NCBI RefSeq assembly: GCF_026162645.1
Contig: NZ_JAOTBE010000031.1
Coordinates: forward strand, 1 to 43,093
Direction of reading: 5' to 3'
From: Paracoccus rhizosphaerae
Lineage (GTDB): Bacteria; Pseudomonadota; Alphaproteobacteria; Rhodobacterales; Rhodobacteraceae
DNA length: 43,093 nt
A program made the translations under genes and the position numbers. Below are positions 28,749-37,383 of this stretch, one piece after another. Positions within the stretch are counted from its first letter, which is position 1, and each line of letters begins with the position of its first letter. The notes beneath the pieces are model-generated. The model did no database searches and was not told the DNA's origin. It worked only from the letters and a program-made list of their open reading frames with translations.

Positions 28749-30209
28749 ATGACAGACAGGGATACCCCGATCCTCCGCCCCGGCGACACCTGCTGGCAGA
28801 TCAAGCGCGCCAGCCGGATGGCCGTGATCATCGATGCCGCCGAATATTTCTCGCTCGTCCGCGACGCCGTGCAGCAGGCTCAGCACAGTGTGATGCTGAT
28901 CGGCTGGGACTTCGATACCCGGATCCCGCTGGACCGCCCCGACGAGGACGACAAGGTGCCCAACCGGCTCGGCAAGTTCCTGGGCTGGGTCGCCGAAAAC
29001 CGGCAGGATGTGCAGATCCACGTTCTGCGCTGGAACCTCGGCGCGTTGAACGCCCTGGGACGGGGAACGACGCCGCTGGTCATCCTGGACTGGATGACGA
29101 ACGACCGCATCCATTTCAAGCTGGATGGGGCCCATCCGGTCGGCTCTGCCCATCACCAGAAGATCGTGGTCATCGACGACACGCTGGCCTTCTGCGGCGG
29201 GATCGACATCACCGCCGACCGTTGGGACACCCGAGAGCATCTTGACGACAACCCCTTGCGCGTCCGTCCGACCACCAAGCGGCGCTATGGCCCGTGGCAC
29301 GATGTCTCGACCGCGGTTGAGGGCGACGTCGCGCAAGCCCTGGGCGAACTTGCGCGCGAAAGGTGGCGCCGAGCCACCGGAGAAACGCTTCAGCCGCCAA
29401 AGCCCCAGCCAAGCCTCTGGCCAGACAGCCTGCAGCCGCTGCTCCGCGACGTCGACGTGGCCGTGGCGCGGACTGCGCCCGAGTATGATGACCGAGAGGC
29501 TTTGCACGAGATCGAGGCCCTGTACCTTGCAGGCATCGCCGCCGCCCGCCACACGATCTATATCGAGAGCCAGTATTTCGCCTCGCGCCGGATCGCCGAG
29601 GCGATGGCCGAACGCCTGAAGCTGCCCGACAGTCCCGAGATCGTGATCATAAACCCACTCTCGGCCGAAGGCTGGCTGGAGGAGGAGGTCATGGGCTCCT
29701 CCCGCGCACGGCTGCTGCACCTGATCCGGAAGGCCGACCGCTACGGGCGCTTCCGGCTCTATACGCCGGTCACGGCGGGCGGTCAGCCGATCTATGTCCA
29801 TGCCAAGGTCATGGTCGTCGACGACAGGCTGCTGAAGGTCGGCTCGTCCAACCTGAACAACCGGTCGCTGGGGTTCGATACCGAATGCGACATCAGCATC
29901 GAGGCCGGGCCGGGCGACGACGACAAGCGGCGCCAGATCCTGAAGCTGCGGAACGACCTGCTTTCGGAGCATCTTGGCGTCGCGCAGTCGAAGCTGGATC
30001 AGGTTCTGGCGGACGCCGACGGCTCTCTCATCGCCGCGATCGAGACGCTGCGGACGGATGGCAGGTCGCTCGTCCCGTTCGAGATCCCGGAGACGAACAG
30101 CATCGAAACCACGGTTCTCGAGGAAAATCAGCTTCTCGACCCCGAGCGGCCGTCCAGCCGCTGGAGAAGCCTGCGTCGAGGGGTCAGAAGCCTCATCCCG
30201 GGCCTCTAG
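28749..30209 (+). CDS. Phospholipase D family protein with two HKD motifs
   Basis: A 486-residue PLD-superfamily enzyme. Both catalytic HKD motifs are intact: His136-Lys138-Asp143 (HHQKIVVIDD, followed by CGGID) and His351-Lys353-Asp358 (VHAKVMVVDD, then GSSNLNNRS). The layout matches phosphatidyltransferases or phospholipases of the cardiolipin synthase/PLD type, but there is no N-terminal membrane segment, so a soluble or peripheral enzyme is likely. It could be a bona fide PLD or a ClsC-like enzyme; the two cannot be separated here. GGAG lies 5 bases before ATG 28749. It is the last of the plus-strand stress-like run and faces aroB. Confidence 0.9.
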   Translation: MTDRDTPILRPGDTCWQIKRASRMAVIIDAAEYFSLVRDAVQQAQHSVMLIGWDFDTRIPLDRPDEDDKVPNRLGKFLGWVAENRQDVQIHVLRWNLGALNALGRGTTPLVILDWMTNDRIHFKLDGAHPVGSAHHQKIVVIDDTLAFCGGIDITADRWDTREHLDDNPLRVRPTTKRRYGPWHDVSTAVEGDVAQALGELARERWRRATGETLQPPKPQPSLWPDSLQPLLRDVDVAVARTAPEYDDREALHEIEALYLAGIAAARHTIYIESQYFASRRIAEAMAERLKLPDSPEIVIINPLSAEGWLEEEVMGSSRARLLHLIRKADRYGRFRLYTPVTAGGQPIYVHAKVMVVDDRLLKVGSSNLNNRSLGFDTECDISIEAGPGDDDKRRQILKLRNDLLSEHLGVAQSKLDQVLADADGSLIAAIETLRTDGRSLVPFEIPETNSIETTVLEENQLLDPERPSSRWRSLRRGVRSLIPGL

Positions 30210-30382
30210 GGGCACCCGCGCGCCGACGATCCGCGGCGGCAAAGCCGCGAAGCCTCCAGAACGCCGATGCAAGCCAGGCTCCTTCCGCGACAGCCGGCAC
30301 CTCGGCCCGCGCAGGCGCCGGCGACAGCCAGCGTCTGGCGGCGCCTCGATGGGGCCGCCCGACGCTTCGCCGCCGTTCCGGC

Positions 30383-31489
30383 TCAGCGGGCTTCCCGCAG
30401 GACCTCGGCCAGAACCGCGCGGTCGACGGCGTCGCTGACGAAAGCGTCGCCCACGTCATGCGCCAGAACGAAGCGCAGGCGACCGTCGATCACCTTCTTG
30501 TCCTGCCCCATCAGGCGGATCAGCTCCTGGTCGTCGGGCAGCTCCCCAGGGATCTCGGACAGCCGGGCGGCCATTCCCATCTGGCGCAGATGGGCCATCA
30601 CGCGGCTCGGCGCCTCTTGTGGGCACAGCCCCATGCGCGCCGACAGCTCGAAAGCCAGCGCGCAGCCGATGGCCACGCCCTCTCCGTGCAGCAGCCGGTC
30701 GGAATAGCCGGTCGCCGCCTCCAGCGCATGTCCAAAGGTGTGGCCCAGGTTCAACAGCGCACGCTCACCCTGCTCGGTTTCGTCACGGGTCACGATGCCG
30801 GCCTTCATGGCGACCGAATGCGCCACCGCATGCTGCCGCAGGCCCGCATCGTGGCGCAGCAGCGGCGCGTTATCTTCCAGCCAGCCGAAGAACGCGGCGT
30901 CGCCCAGCAGCCCATACTTCGCCACTTCGCCATATCCGGCCAGGAAATCGCGCTCGCTCAGCGTATCCAGCACGTTGATATCCGCAAGGACCAGCGACGG
31001 CTGGTGGAACGCGCCGATCAGGTTCTTGCCCTTGGCGCTGTTGATCCCCGTCTTGCCACCGACGCTGCTGTCGACCTGCGCCAGAAGCGTCGTCGGCACC
31101 TGCACGAAGCGTACGCCCCGCCGCAGGATGGCCGCGGCGAACCCCACCAGATCGCCAATCACGCCGCCGCCCAGCGCCACGACAACGTCGCGCCGCTCGA
31201 CCTGCTGCTCCAGAAGCCATTCCACGCAGGCGGACAGCTGATCCCAGTTCTTCGTGCCTTCGCCCGCCGGCAGGACCAGCGCCTCGCTGTCGATCCCCTC
31301 GGCGCGCAGGGCGTCCTGAAGCGGACGAAGATGCAGCGCCGCCACGTTGGCATCCGTGACCACGGCCACGCGCGGCCGCGCCAGCAGAGGCGCGATCTGC
31401 GCCCCGGCACGGGCCAGAAGGCCCGCTCCGATGCGGACGTCATAGGCACGCTCGCCCAGTGGAACGTGAACGGTGACAGGATCGGTCAT
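30383..31489 (-). CDS. aroB: 3-dehydroquinate synthase
   Basis: A 368-residue NAD- and metal-dependent enzyme, second step of the shikimate pathway, making 3-dehydroquinate from DAHP. Signature segments are GGGVIGDLVGFAAA (about 105), QVPTTLLAQVDSSVGGKTGIN (about 130), the metal-site GEVAKYG region, and NLGHTFGHALE with the histidine ligands. ATGs at 31492 and 31489 are both possible; AAGGAG is 2 and 5 bases away respectively. It overlaps the aroK stop (ATGATGA), the classical aroKB coupling. The frame continues open upstream through aroK, but that is a high-GC artefact. Confidence 0.95.
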   Translation of the reverse strand: MTDPVTVHVPLGERAYDVRIGAGLLARAGAQIAPLLARPRVAVVTDANVAALHLRPLQDALRAEGIDSEALVLPAGEGTKNWDQLSACVEWLLEQQVERRDVVVALGGGVIGDLVGFAAAILRRGVRFVQVPTTLLAQVDSSVGGKTGINSAKGKNLIGAFHQPSLVLADINVLDTLSERDFLAGYGEVAKYGLLGDAAFFGWLEDNAPLLRHDAGLRQHAVAHSVAMKAGIVTRDETEQGERALLNLGHTFGHALEAATGYSDRLLHGEGVAIGCALAFELSARMGLCPQEAPSRVMAHLRQMGMAARLSEIPGELPDDQELIRLMGQDKKVIDGRLRFVLAHDVGDAFVSDAVDRAVLAEVLREAR

Positions 31490-32037
31490 CATGCCTCCTT
31501 CATCAGGCCGGGGTCGGTCGCACGCAGCTGGGCGATCAGCCGCAAGGCCGAACTTTCGATGCTGTCGCCGGCCCGCGACACGAACTCGACCTCGGCCGTG
31601 GCATAGACCGGGCTGCGTTCCGCCAGCAGGCGCAGCAGCGTGCCCTTGGGGTCGGCGGTCTGCAGCAGCGGCCGCGTCTGGCGCTGGCGCACCCGCTGCC
31701 ACAGCAGTTCGGGGTCGCAGTTCAGCCAGACCGACATGCCGCTGGCGCCGATCAGGTCGCGGTTGCCGGGCTGCATCCAAGCCCCGCCCCCGGTCGAGAT
31801 GACGCCGGCCGGCCCGGCCAGCAGCCGCGCCAGCACCTGCGCCTCGCGGGCGCGGAAGAACGCCTCGCCGTCGCGAGCGAAGATTTCGGTGATGGTCATG
31901 GCCGCGGCGGCTTCGATCTCGATGTCCGAATCGGTGAAGGGCACGCGCAGCCGCCGCGCCAGTTCGGTCCCGATGGCGGTCTTGCCGGCGCCCATCATCC
32001 CGATCAGCACGATATGGCGCGTTAGCCGCCCTGTCAT
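31489..32037 (-). CDS. aroK: Shikimate kinase
   Basis: A 182-residue P-loop kinase that phosphorylates shikimate. The Walker A motif is GMMGAGKT (residues 13-20), the shikimate-binding DSDIEIE follows at about 36-42, and GGGAWM lies near 83. A lid arginine lies in RQRQTRPLL. Length is typical. AAGGGGG sits 5 bases before ATG 32037. It is coupled to aroB by overlapping codons and divergent from the small membrane protein gene at 32164. Confidence 0.95.
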   Translation of the reverse strand: MTGRLTRHIVLIGMMGAGKTAIGTELARRLRVPFTDSDIEIEAAAAMTITEIFARDGEAFFRAREAQVLARLLAGPAGVISTGGGAWMQPGNRDLIGASGMSVWLNCDPELLWQRVRQRQTRPLLQTADPKGTLLRLLAERSPVYATAEVEFVSRAGDSIESSALRLIAQLRATDPGLMKEA

Positions 32038-32163
32038 TTGCGCCCCCTTCGAATTGCGTGACTGAATGACGTGATCTTTCGGAAATTGCCATATATATTC
32101 GGCACGGGCCGGCATAAGACCGGCCGAAGGCAACGAAAAGACGGTCGAGCAAGGGCGAATGCG

Positions 32164-32316
32164 ATGCGGATGTTGAAACTGCTGGTGATCCTGATTCTGG
32201 CGGGGCTGGTTGCCCTTGTGGCCTATGCCTATTTCGCCGACATGACCCCCACCCGGTCCGAGGTGCGCACGCCCCTGGACATGACCGATCAGCCAGACGG
32301 GCCCGCCGGTGAATAG
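32164..32316 (+). CDS. Small single-span membrane protein
   Basis: A 50-residue protein: MRMLKLL, one membrane span (about 5-25, LVILILAGLVALVAYAYF), then a polar Thr/Asp tail. AAGGG lies 8 bases upstream of ATG 32164. It overlaps the next gene by 8 bases (GTG 32309 inside its last codons), so it is translationally coupled to it. I do not recognise the family by function. Confidence 0.7.
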   Translation: MRMLKLLVILILAGLVALVAYAYFADMTPTRSEVRTPLDMTDQPDGPAGE

Positions 32317-33757
32317 ACCCGGCCTCATCGCGGCGGCCCTGGCCACCCTCCTGCCGCTGTCGGCGGTCGCGCAGCAGCCGCTGTCGGCCAGCGACTGGCT
32401 GTCGGGCAGCGTGCGGGGACCGACGCGTGAATCCTCGGCCTGGCGGCCCGGCGACCGGCCGCCCGATGCGCCGGCCCGGCCGCAGCCCGTGGCCGAAAGC
32501 GGCGCGGTCGGGCCGGTGCAGGTCACGCGGCTGGACGGCGGCGATCCCGACCGGACCGGGACGACCAGCCCCAGGCGGGCCGGACTGCCGCCGGATCTCT
32601 GGGCGGGAAGCGACGCCGGGACGCTGTCGCAGATGGTTCTGGCCACGCCAGCGCGGCTGGACGCGATGCAGGACCTGCTGAAGCGGGTGCTGACCGCCCA
32701 GCTGGCCCCGCCGACCGAGGCCGGCAACCGCGGCCAGCTGTTCCTGGCCCGCGCCGACCGGCTGCTGGACATGGGCGCGCTGGATCAGGCGCAGGCGCTG
32801 CTGGGCGCCGCCGGTCCGGGCGAGCCCGAAATCTTCCGCCGCCTTTTCGACGTCGCCCTGCTGGAGGGGGATGAAGGCCGCGCCTGCGCCATCATGAACG
32901 GCACGCCGGGCATTGCACCCAGCTTCGCCGCCCGCATCTTCTGCCTGGCGCAGTCCGGCGATTGGGCCGCCGCGGCGATCAGCCTGCACGGGGCCGAGGC
33001 GCTTGGCCTTGTCGACGAACGCCGCGCGATCCTGCTGACGCATTTCCTGGACGACGGTCTGGTTGATGGCGGCCAGATCCTCGAGCCCGCCGACCGCATG
33101 ACCCCGCTGGAGTTCCGCATCCACGAGGCCGTGGGCCAGCCCCTGCCGACCACGCCGCTGCCCGTGGCCTTCGCCCAGTCCGACCTGCGGCTGAACGGCG
33201 GCTTCAAGGCCCGGCTCGAGGCGGCCGAGCGTCTGGCGGTCGCAGGCGCCCTTCCCGCCTCGGACCTGCGCCGCATTTATGCCGAACAACGCCCGGCGGC
33301 CTCGGGCGGGGTGTGGGAACGCGCCAGCGTCATGCGCACGCTGGAGGCGGCGCTGGTCAATGGCGATCTGCAACAGGCCCTGCCCCGCGCCTTCGAAGAG
33401 TTCCGCAAGGCCGGCATGGCCGACCTTCTGGCCGAGATGGTCGCCGCCGACCTGCCCGACAGCGATGACCCCCAGGTGGCCGAGATCACGTCCCTGCTGC
33501 GCGCCTGGGTCGGCCTGCCTGGCACGCCCCGGTCAGAGCCCGCCGCAGATCTGGCCGCGCCGCCCCAGCCCGCCCCCGACATCCGCCGCGGAGAGGCGCT
33601 GCTGACCGCTATGGCCGATGTCGACGCCGCGCTGGAAGGCGATCTGGCACGCGCCGGCCGGGGTATCGCGATGCTGCGCGCCCTGGGGCTCGACGCCGAC
33701 GCCGACAAGGCAGAGACCCAGATCACGCTTCTGCCGCAGATGACGGCTCAGCCATGA
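32309..33757 (+). CDS. Secreted or exported protein of unknown function
   Basis: A 482-residue protein with a Sec-type signal peptide (MNRPGLIAAALATLLPLSAVAQQ, cut near AVA-QQ) and a Pro/Arg/Gly-rich linker (about 30-95). A long Ala/Leu/Asp-rich helical body (about 100-470) resembles a stack of alpha-helical (TPR/SEL1-like) pairs, e.g. RLLDMGALDQAQALLGAA. No catalytic motif was found. The GTG start is inside the preceding small gene; it overlaps xerD by 4 bases. It is probably periplasmic and acts with the small membrane protein; that is inference. The function is unknown. Confidence 0.75.
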   Translation: MNRPGLIAAALATLLPLSAVAQQPLSASDWLSGSVRGPTRESSAWRPGDRPPDAPARPQPVAESGAVGPVQVTRLDGGDPDRTGTTSPRRAGLPPDLWAGSDAGTLSQMVLATPARLDAMQDLLKRVLTAQLAPPTEAGNRGQLFLARADRLLDMGALDQAQALLGAAGPGEPEIFRRLFDVALLEGDEGRACAIMNGTPGIAPSFAARIFCLAQSGDWAAAAISLHGAEALGLVDERRAILLTHFLDDGLVDGGQILEPADRMTPLEFRIHEAVGQPLPTTPLPVAFAQSDLRLNGGFKARLEAAERLAVAGALPASDLRRIYAEQRPAASGGVWERASVMRTLEAALVNGDLQQALPRAFEEFRKAGMADLLAEMVAADLPDSDDPQVAEITSLLRAWVGLPGTPRSEPAADLAAPPQPAPDIRRGEALLTAMADVDAALEGDLARAGRGIAMLRALGLDADADKAETQITLLPQMTAQP

Positions 33758-34722
33758 GCGACCACCACGCCATCTCGGCGTTTCTTGACGCGCAAGCGGC
33801 CGAGGCGGGGGCGGCACGCAATACGCTTCTTGCCTATGGCCGCGACCTGCGGGACCTGTCCGACTGGCTGTCGGCCCGCGGCTTGGCGTTGGCCGGACTG
33901 ACGCGGGACCAGGTCGAGGATTACCTGACCTTCTGCGACGCTCAGGGCCTGTCCCGCGCGACCCGCGCCCGGCGCCTGTCGGCCATCCGCCAGTTCACCC
34001 GCTTCGCCTTGGAGGAAGGCTGGCGTGACGACGACCCGGCCATTCGCATCTCCGGGCCGGGCCGCAGCCAGCGCCTGCCCAAGACGCTGACCCGGTCCGA
34101 GATCGACGCCCTTCTGGCCGCCGCGCCGGCGATCGGACGCACAGCGCAGGACCGGGCGCGCAACACCTGCCTGATCGAGATGCTCTATGCCACCGGGATG
34201 CGTGTCAGCGAACTGGTGACGCTTCCGGTCGCGGGCTGCCGCGGCGACCCCGTTGTCCTGCTGGTGCGGGGCAAGGGCGGCAAGGACCGCCTTGTGCCGT
34301 TGGGGCAGCCCGCGCGCACGGCGCTGCGCACCTGGCTGGAACTGCGCGACGCCGCCCCGCAGGGCAGCGTCCTGCACCGCGTGCTGGCCGGACGCGGCGG
34401 GCGCTGGCTGTTCCCGGCCCCCGGCGCCGCCGGTCACCTGCCACGGCAGAGCTTTTCGCGGCTGCTGCAGCAGATGGCGGTGACGGCGGGGCTGGACCCG
34501 ACCCGCGTGACGCCGCACGTGATCCGCCACGCCTTCGCGACGCATCTGCTGGAGGGCGGCGCCGATCTGCGCAGCATCCAGATGCTTCTGGGACATGCCG
34601 ATCTGGGCACGACCGAGATCTACACGCACGTCCTCGACCAGCGCATGCGCGATCTTGTGCTGAACCACCACCCGCTGGCCGGCGTTCCGGCGGCGGACCC
34701 ACCCCCCAAACCCCAAGGCTGA
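33754..34722 (+). CDS. xerD: Site-specific tyrosine recombinase XerD
   Basis: A 322-residue recombinase that, with XerC, resolves chromosome dimers at dif. The SAM-like N-terminal domain (about 8-95) is followed by the catalytic domain with Arg150 (ATGMRVSEL), Lys174 (RGKGGKDR), His255 and Arg258 (TPHVIRHAFATHLL), His281 (LLGHADLGTT) and Tyr290 (EIYTHV), all present. Length is slightly above the usual 300. Its ATG overlaps the upstream gene by 4 bases. XerD cannot be separated from XerC with certainty by eye, but the motif spacing and the position in many Rhodobacterales favour XerD. It is a housekeeping gene here, not part of an integrative element. Confidence 0.9.
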   Translation: MSDHHAISAFLDAQAAEAGAARNTLLAYGRDLRDLSDWLSARGLALAGLTRDQVEDYLTFCDAQGLSRATRARRLSAIRQFTRFALEEGWRDDDPAIRISGPGRSQRLPKTLTRSEIDALLAAAPAIGRTAQDRARNTCLIEMLYATGMRVSELVTLPVAGCRGDPVVLLVRGKGGKDRLVPLGQPARTALRTWLELRDAAPQGSVLHRVLAGRGGRWLFPAPGAAGHLPRQSFSRLLQQMAVTAGLDPTRVTPHVIRHAFATHLLEGGADLRSIQMLLGHADLGTTEIYTHVLDQRMRDLVLNHHPLAGVPAADPPPKPQG

Positions 34723-34732
34723 TCCGGGAAAC

Positions 34733-36055
34733 ATGGACGACCCTTCAAGTACCTTCGACATCGCGTTGTGGCTGACAGCCGGCGCGATCCTTGTCCTGCT
34801 GATGATGTCGGCGTTCTTTTCAGGCTCGGAGACGGCGCTGACCGCCTCCAGCAAGGCCAAGCTGCGGTCCCGCGCCGACAGGGGCGACGCCGGGTCCGAA
34901 ACCGCGCTGCGCCTGACCCAGGACAGCGAACGGCTGATCGGGGCGATCCTTCTGGGCAACAACGTCGTGAACATCCTGTCGGCCAGCCTGGCGACGGCGC
35001 TGTTCACGCGCCTGATCGGCGGCAGCGGCGTGGCCATCGCGACACTGGTGATGACCGTGTTGGTGTTGATCTTCTCGGAAGTGATGCCCAAGACCTATGC
35101 CATTTCCGCGCCTGAAAACGTGGCCAGCCGCGTCGCCCGGCCGATCCGGGTGCTGACCATCATCCTGTCGCCGGTGGTCAGCGTCGTCCGGCTGATCGTG
35201 CGCGGAATCCTGTCGATCTTTGGCCTGGAAACGGACCCCGGCCGGCACATGTTCTCGATCGAGGAGGAGATCGAGGGCGCGCTGTCGATCGGCCATGCCG
35301 CCGGCGCCGTCAACAAGGAGGACCGCGACCGCCTTCTGGGCGCGCTGGACCTTGGCAACCGCACCGTCGAGGAGATCATGCGCCACCGCAGCGAAATCCA
35401 GATGATCGACGCCGAGCTGCCGCCCGAAAAGATCCTGGAGACCGTGCTGGCCAGCCCGCACACCCGCCTGCCCGTCTATCGCAAGGAGCGCGAGAACATC
35501 GTCGGCGTCATCCACGCCAAGGACCTGCTGCGCGCCGTGAACCGGGCGGTGCGCGACGCGGGCGACACGACGGCGGCCGGGCGCTTCGACGTCATGGCAG
35601 TCGTCATGCCCCCCTATTTCGTGCCGGAAACCAGCGCGCTGGACGAACAGATGCGAGAATTTCTCAAGCGCCGGACCCATTTCGCGCTGGTCGTCGACGA
35701 ATACGGCTCGCTCCGCGGCCTGATCACTCTGGAAGACATCATCGAGGAGATCGTGGGCGAGATCGCCGACGAACATGACACCGAGGCCGACCAGACCCTG
35801 CGCCCGAACGCGCAGGGCGATTATCTGGTCGAGGGCGGGATGACGATCCGCGACCTGAACCGCCAGCTGGACTGGACCCTGCCCGACGAGGAGGCCAACA
35901 CCGTCGCGGGGCTGGTGATCCACATGGCGCAGTCGATCCCGGAACAGGGCCAGGTCTTCAGCTTCCACGGCTATCGCTTCGAGGTCGTGACGCGCCGGGA
36001 AAACCGCATCACCCGGCTGCGCATCCGCCCCCTGGTGCGTCCCTCGCAGGACTGA
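34733..36055 (+). CDS. Hemolysin family protein, CNNM/CorC type
   Basis: A 440-residue membrane protein with an N-terminal DUF21/CNNM membrane domain (about 10-180, ending before FSIEEEIEGALSIG), two CBS domains (about 200-345), and a CorC_HlyC domain (about 345-430). The first CBS contains VLASPHTRLPVYRKERENIVGVIHAKDLL and the second RTHFALVVDEYGSLRGLITLEDI. It is thought to act in magnesium or cobalt efflux or sensing; relatives are called CorC or YtfL. The haemolysin label is historical. It follows xerD by 10 bases on the same strand. Confidence 0.9.
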   Translation: MDDPSSTFDIALWLTAGAILVLLMMSAFFSGSETALTASSKAKLRSRADRGDAGSETALRLTQDSERLIGAILLGNNVVNILSASLATALFTRLIGGSGVAIATLVMTVLVLIFSEVMPKTYAISAPENVASRVARPIRVLTIILSPVVSVVRLIVRGILSIFGLETDPGRHMFSIEEEIEGALSIGHAAGAVNKEDRDRLLGALDLGNRTVEEIMRHRSEIQMIDAELPPEKILETVLASPHTRLPVYRKERENIVGVIHAKDLLRAVNRAVRDAGDTTAAGRFDVMAVVMPPYFVPETSALDEQMREFLKRRTHFALVVDEYGSLRGLITLEDIIEEIVGEIADEHDTEADQTLRPNAQGDYLVEGGMTIRDLNRQLDWTLPDEEANTVAGLVIHMAQSIPEQGQVFSFHGYRFEVVTRRENRITRLRIRPLVRPSQD

Positions 36056-36438
36056 GCGCGGCTTGCAACGCCGCGCGGGGGGACCTAACACGGCAGGGGA
36101 CATCCCTGCCTGAAGGCCCTTCATGCAACTTGCAGCCCGCACCGCCATCGCGCCGCACCGCAAACCGGCCGGCGCCGTCCAAGGACGGCCGGGTCAATCG
36201 GATCTGGCTGGGGAGCGGTGCGGGCAACAGGCGCCATCACGGCGAAAGCTGCCGCCGGTCGGCGGCACGGATGCGGAAATGAGGTGGTACGTGACATGCT
36301 GATGGCGGTGGCGGGCATACCGGTAAGGAAGGCATTGGCAGCTTGCAACCTGTCGGCCCCCTGTGCCTCATCAAAGCGCCTCGACGCGCATCGCTGTCGG
36401 CCGGGCACGGAACACATGCTTCGCGGGGCGTCCGCCTG
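36056..36438. other. 383-bp gap with clustered small inverted repeats
   Basis: No gene was recognised. Three small hairpins lie in the first 70 bases: GCGCGGC (36056-36062) with GCCGCGC (36070-36076); GGCAGGG (36092-36098) with CCCTGCC (36104-36110); and TGAAGGCCCTTCA (36111-36123). The first begins at the stop codon of the CorC-type gene, and none has a T-run. An open frame from about 36343 continues into the exporter but lacks a credible start before 36439. Confidence 0.5.
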
Positions 36439-37383
36439 ATGCGGGCGCTTGCACAGGGCTTTGCGCGGATGAGACTGGGCCGCCAAGGCCTGAGGCGGCC
36501 GGGGTCGGACCACGCGCGGGGCATCGCGCTGCTTCTGGCGGCGATCCTGGGTTTCACCCTCATGGATGCGACGGCAAAGCACCTGACGCAGATCTATCAC
36601 CCGGCGCAGGTGATCTGGGCGCGGTTCGTGGGCAACCTGCTGATCTTCGTGCTGATCTTCCGGGGCCGGATGTTCCCGCTGCTGCGAACACGGCAACCGG
36701 CGGCGCAGTTCGCGCGGGCAGCGATGCAGCTGGGCTCGGTCGGGCTGTTCTTCACATCGCTCCAATACATCGGTCTGGCCGAGGCGACGGCGATCATGGA
36801 CCTGAACCCGGTTCTGATCACCCTGGGCGCCGCCGTCTTCCTGCATGAAAAGATTGGCCCGAGGCGCGTCGCGGGCATCGCGGCGGCACTTCTGGGGGCG
36901 ATGCTGATCATCAGGCCGGGGTTCGGCGTCTTCCAGCCGGCGGCGTTGCTGCCGCTGGCGGGCGCCTTCACCTTCGCGGCGGGGGCGCTGCTGACGCGGA
37001 TCGTGCGCGGCGACGCGGTCGCGACCTCGGTCCTGTGGTCGGCGGTGCTGGGCAGCGTTGCGACCACCCTTGTGGTGCCCTTCGTCTGGCAGCCGATCGC
37101 GGGCGCGGACCTGTGGGCCTTTGCGCTGCTGGCCCTGTTTGGCACAACCAGCCAGTATCTGTTGGTGCGCGCCTTCAGCACGGCCGAGGCGGGGGTGCTG
37201 GCGCCCTTCGGCTATACCGGGCTGGTCTGGGCGGGCCTCTGGGGCTGGCTGTTCTTTGGGCAGCTGCCCGACCTGTGGACCATCACCGGCGCGGCGGTTA
37301 TCGTCGGCGCAGGCCTTTACGTCTGGTCGCGCGAAGCCCGCGCGGCACAAGGGGATCAATGCGCGACGACCGACCCACGCTGA
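36439..37383 (+). CDS. DMT-superfamily (EamA) transporter
   Basis: A 314-residue protein with ten predicted membrane spans, arranged as two EamA halves (FTLMDATAKHLTQIYHPAQVIWARF in the first; ALLALFGTTSQYLLVRAFSTAEAGVLAPFGYT in the second). It is a probable exporter of small metabolites; the substrate is unknown. The start is uncertain: ATG 36439 or 36469, both with weak ribosome sites. The end overlaps the next gene by 25 bases, which suggests cotranscription with the acyltransferase. Such pairs can act in lipid or precursor export, but that is only a guess here. Confidence 0.85.
   Translation: MRALAQGFARMRLGRQGLRRPGSDHARGIALLLAAILGFTLMDATAKHLTQIYHPAQVIWARFVGNLLIFVLIFRGRMFPLLRTRQPAAQFARAAMQLGSVGLFFTSLQYIGLAEATAIMDLNPVLITLGAAVFLHEKIGPRRVAGIAAALLGAMLIIRPGFGVFQPAALLPLAGAFTFAAGALLTRIVRGDAVATSVLWSAVLGSVATTLVVPFVWQPIAGADLWAFALLALFGTTSQYLLVRAFSTAEAGVLAPFGYTGLVWAGLWGWLFFGQLPDLWTITGAAVIVGAGLYVWSREARAAQGDQCATTDPR

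Noticed and set aside
28395..30272. A 625-codon minus-strand frame opposite the phospholipase D gene
   Set aside because: Antisense shadow; the plus-strand protein has both HKD motifs intact.
30383..33373. A 996-codon open frame on the minus strand running through aroB, aroK and beyond
   Set aside because: Only the aroB part has homology. The rest is out of frame with aroK and antisense to the secreted-protein gene, a common effect of high GC.
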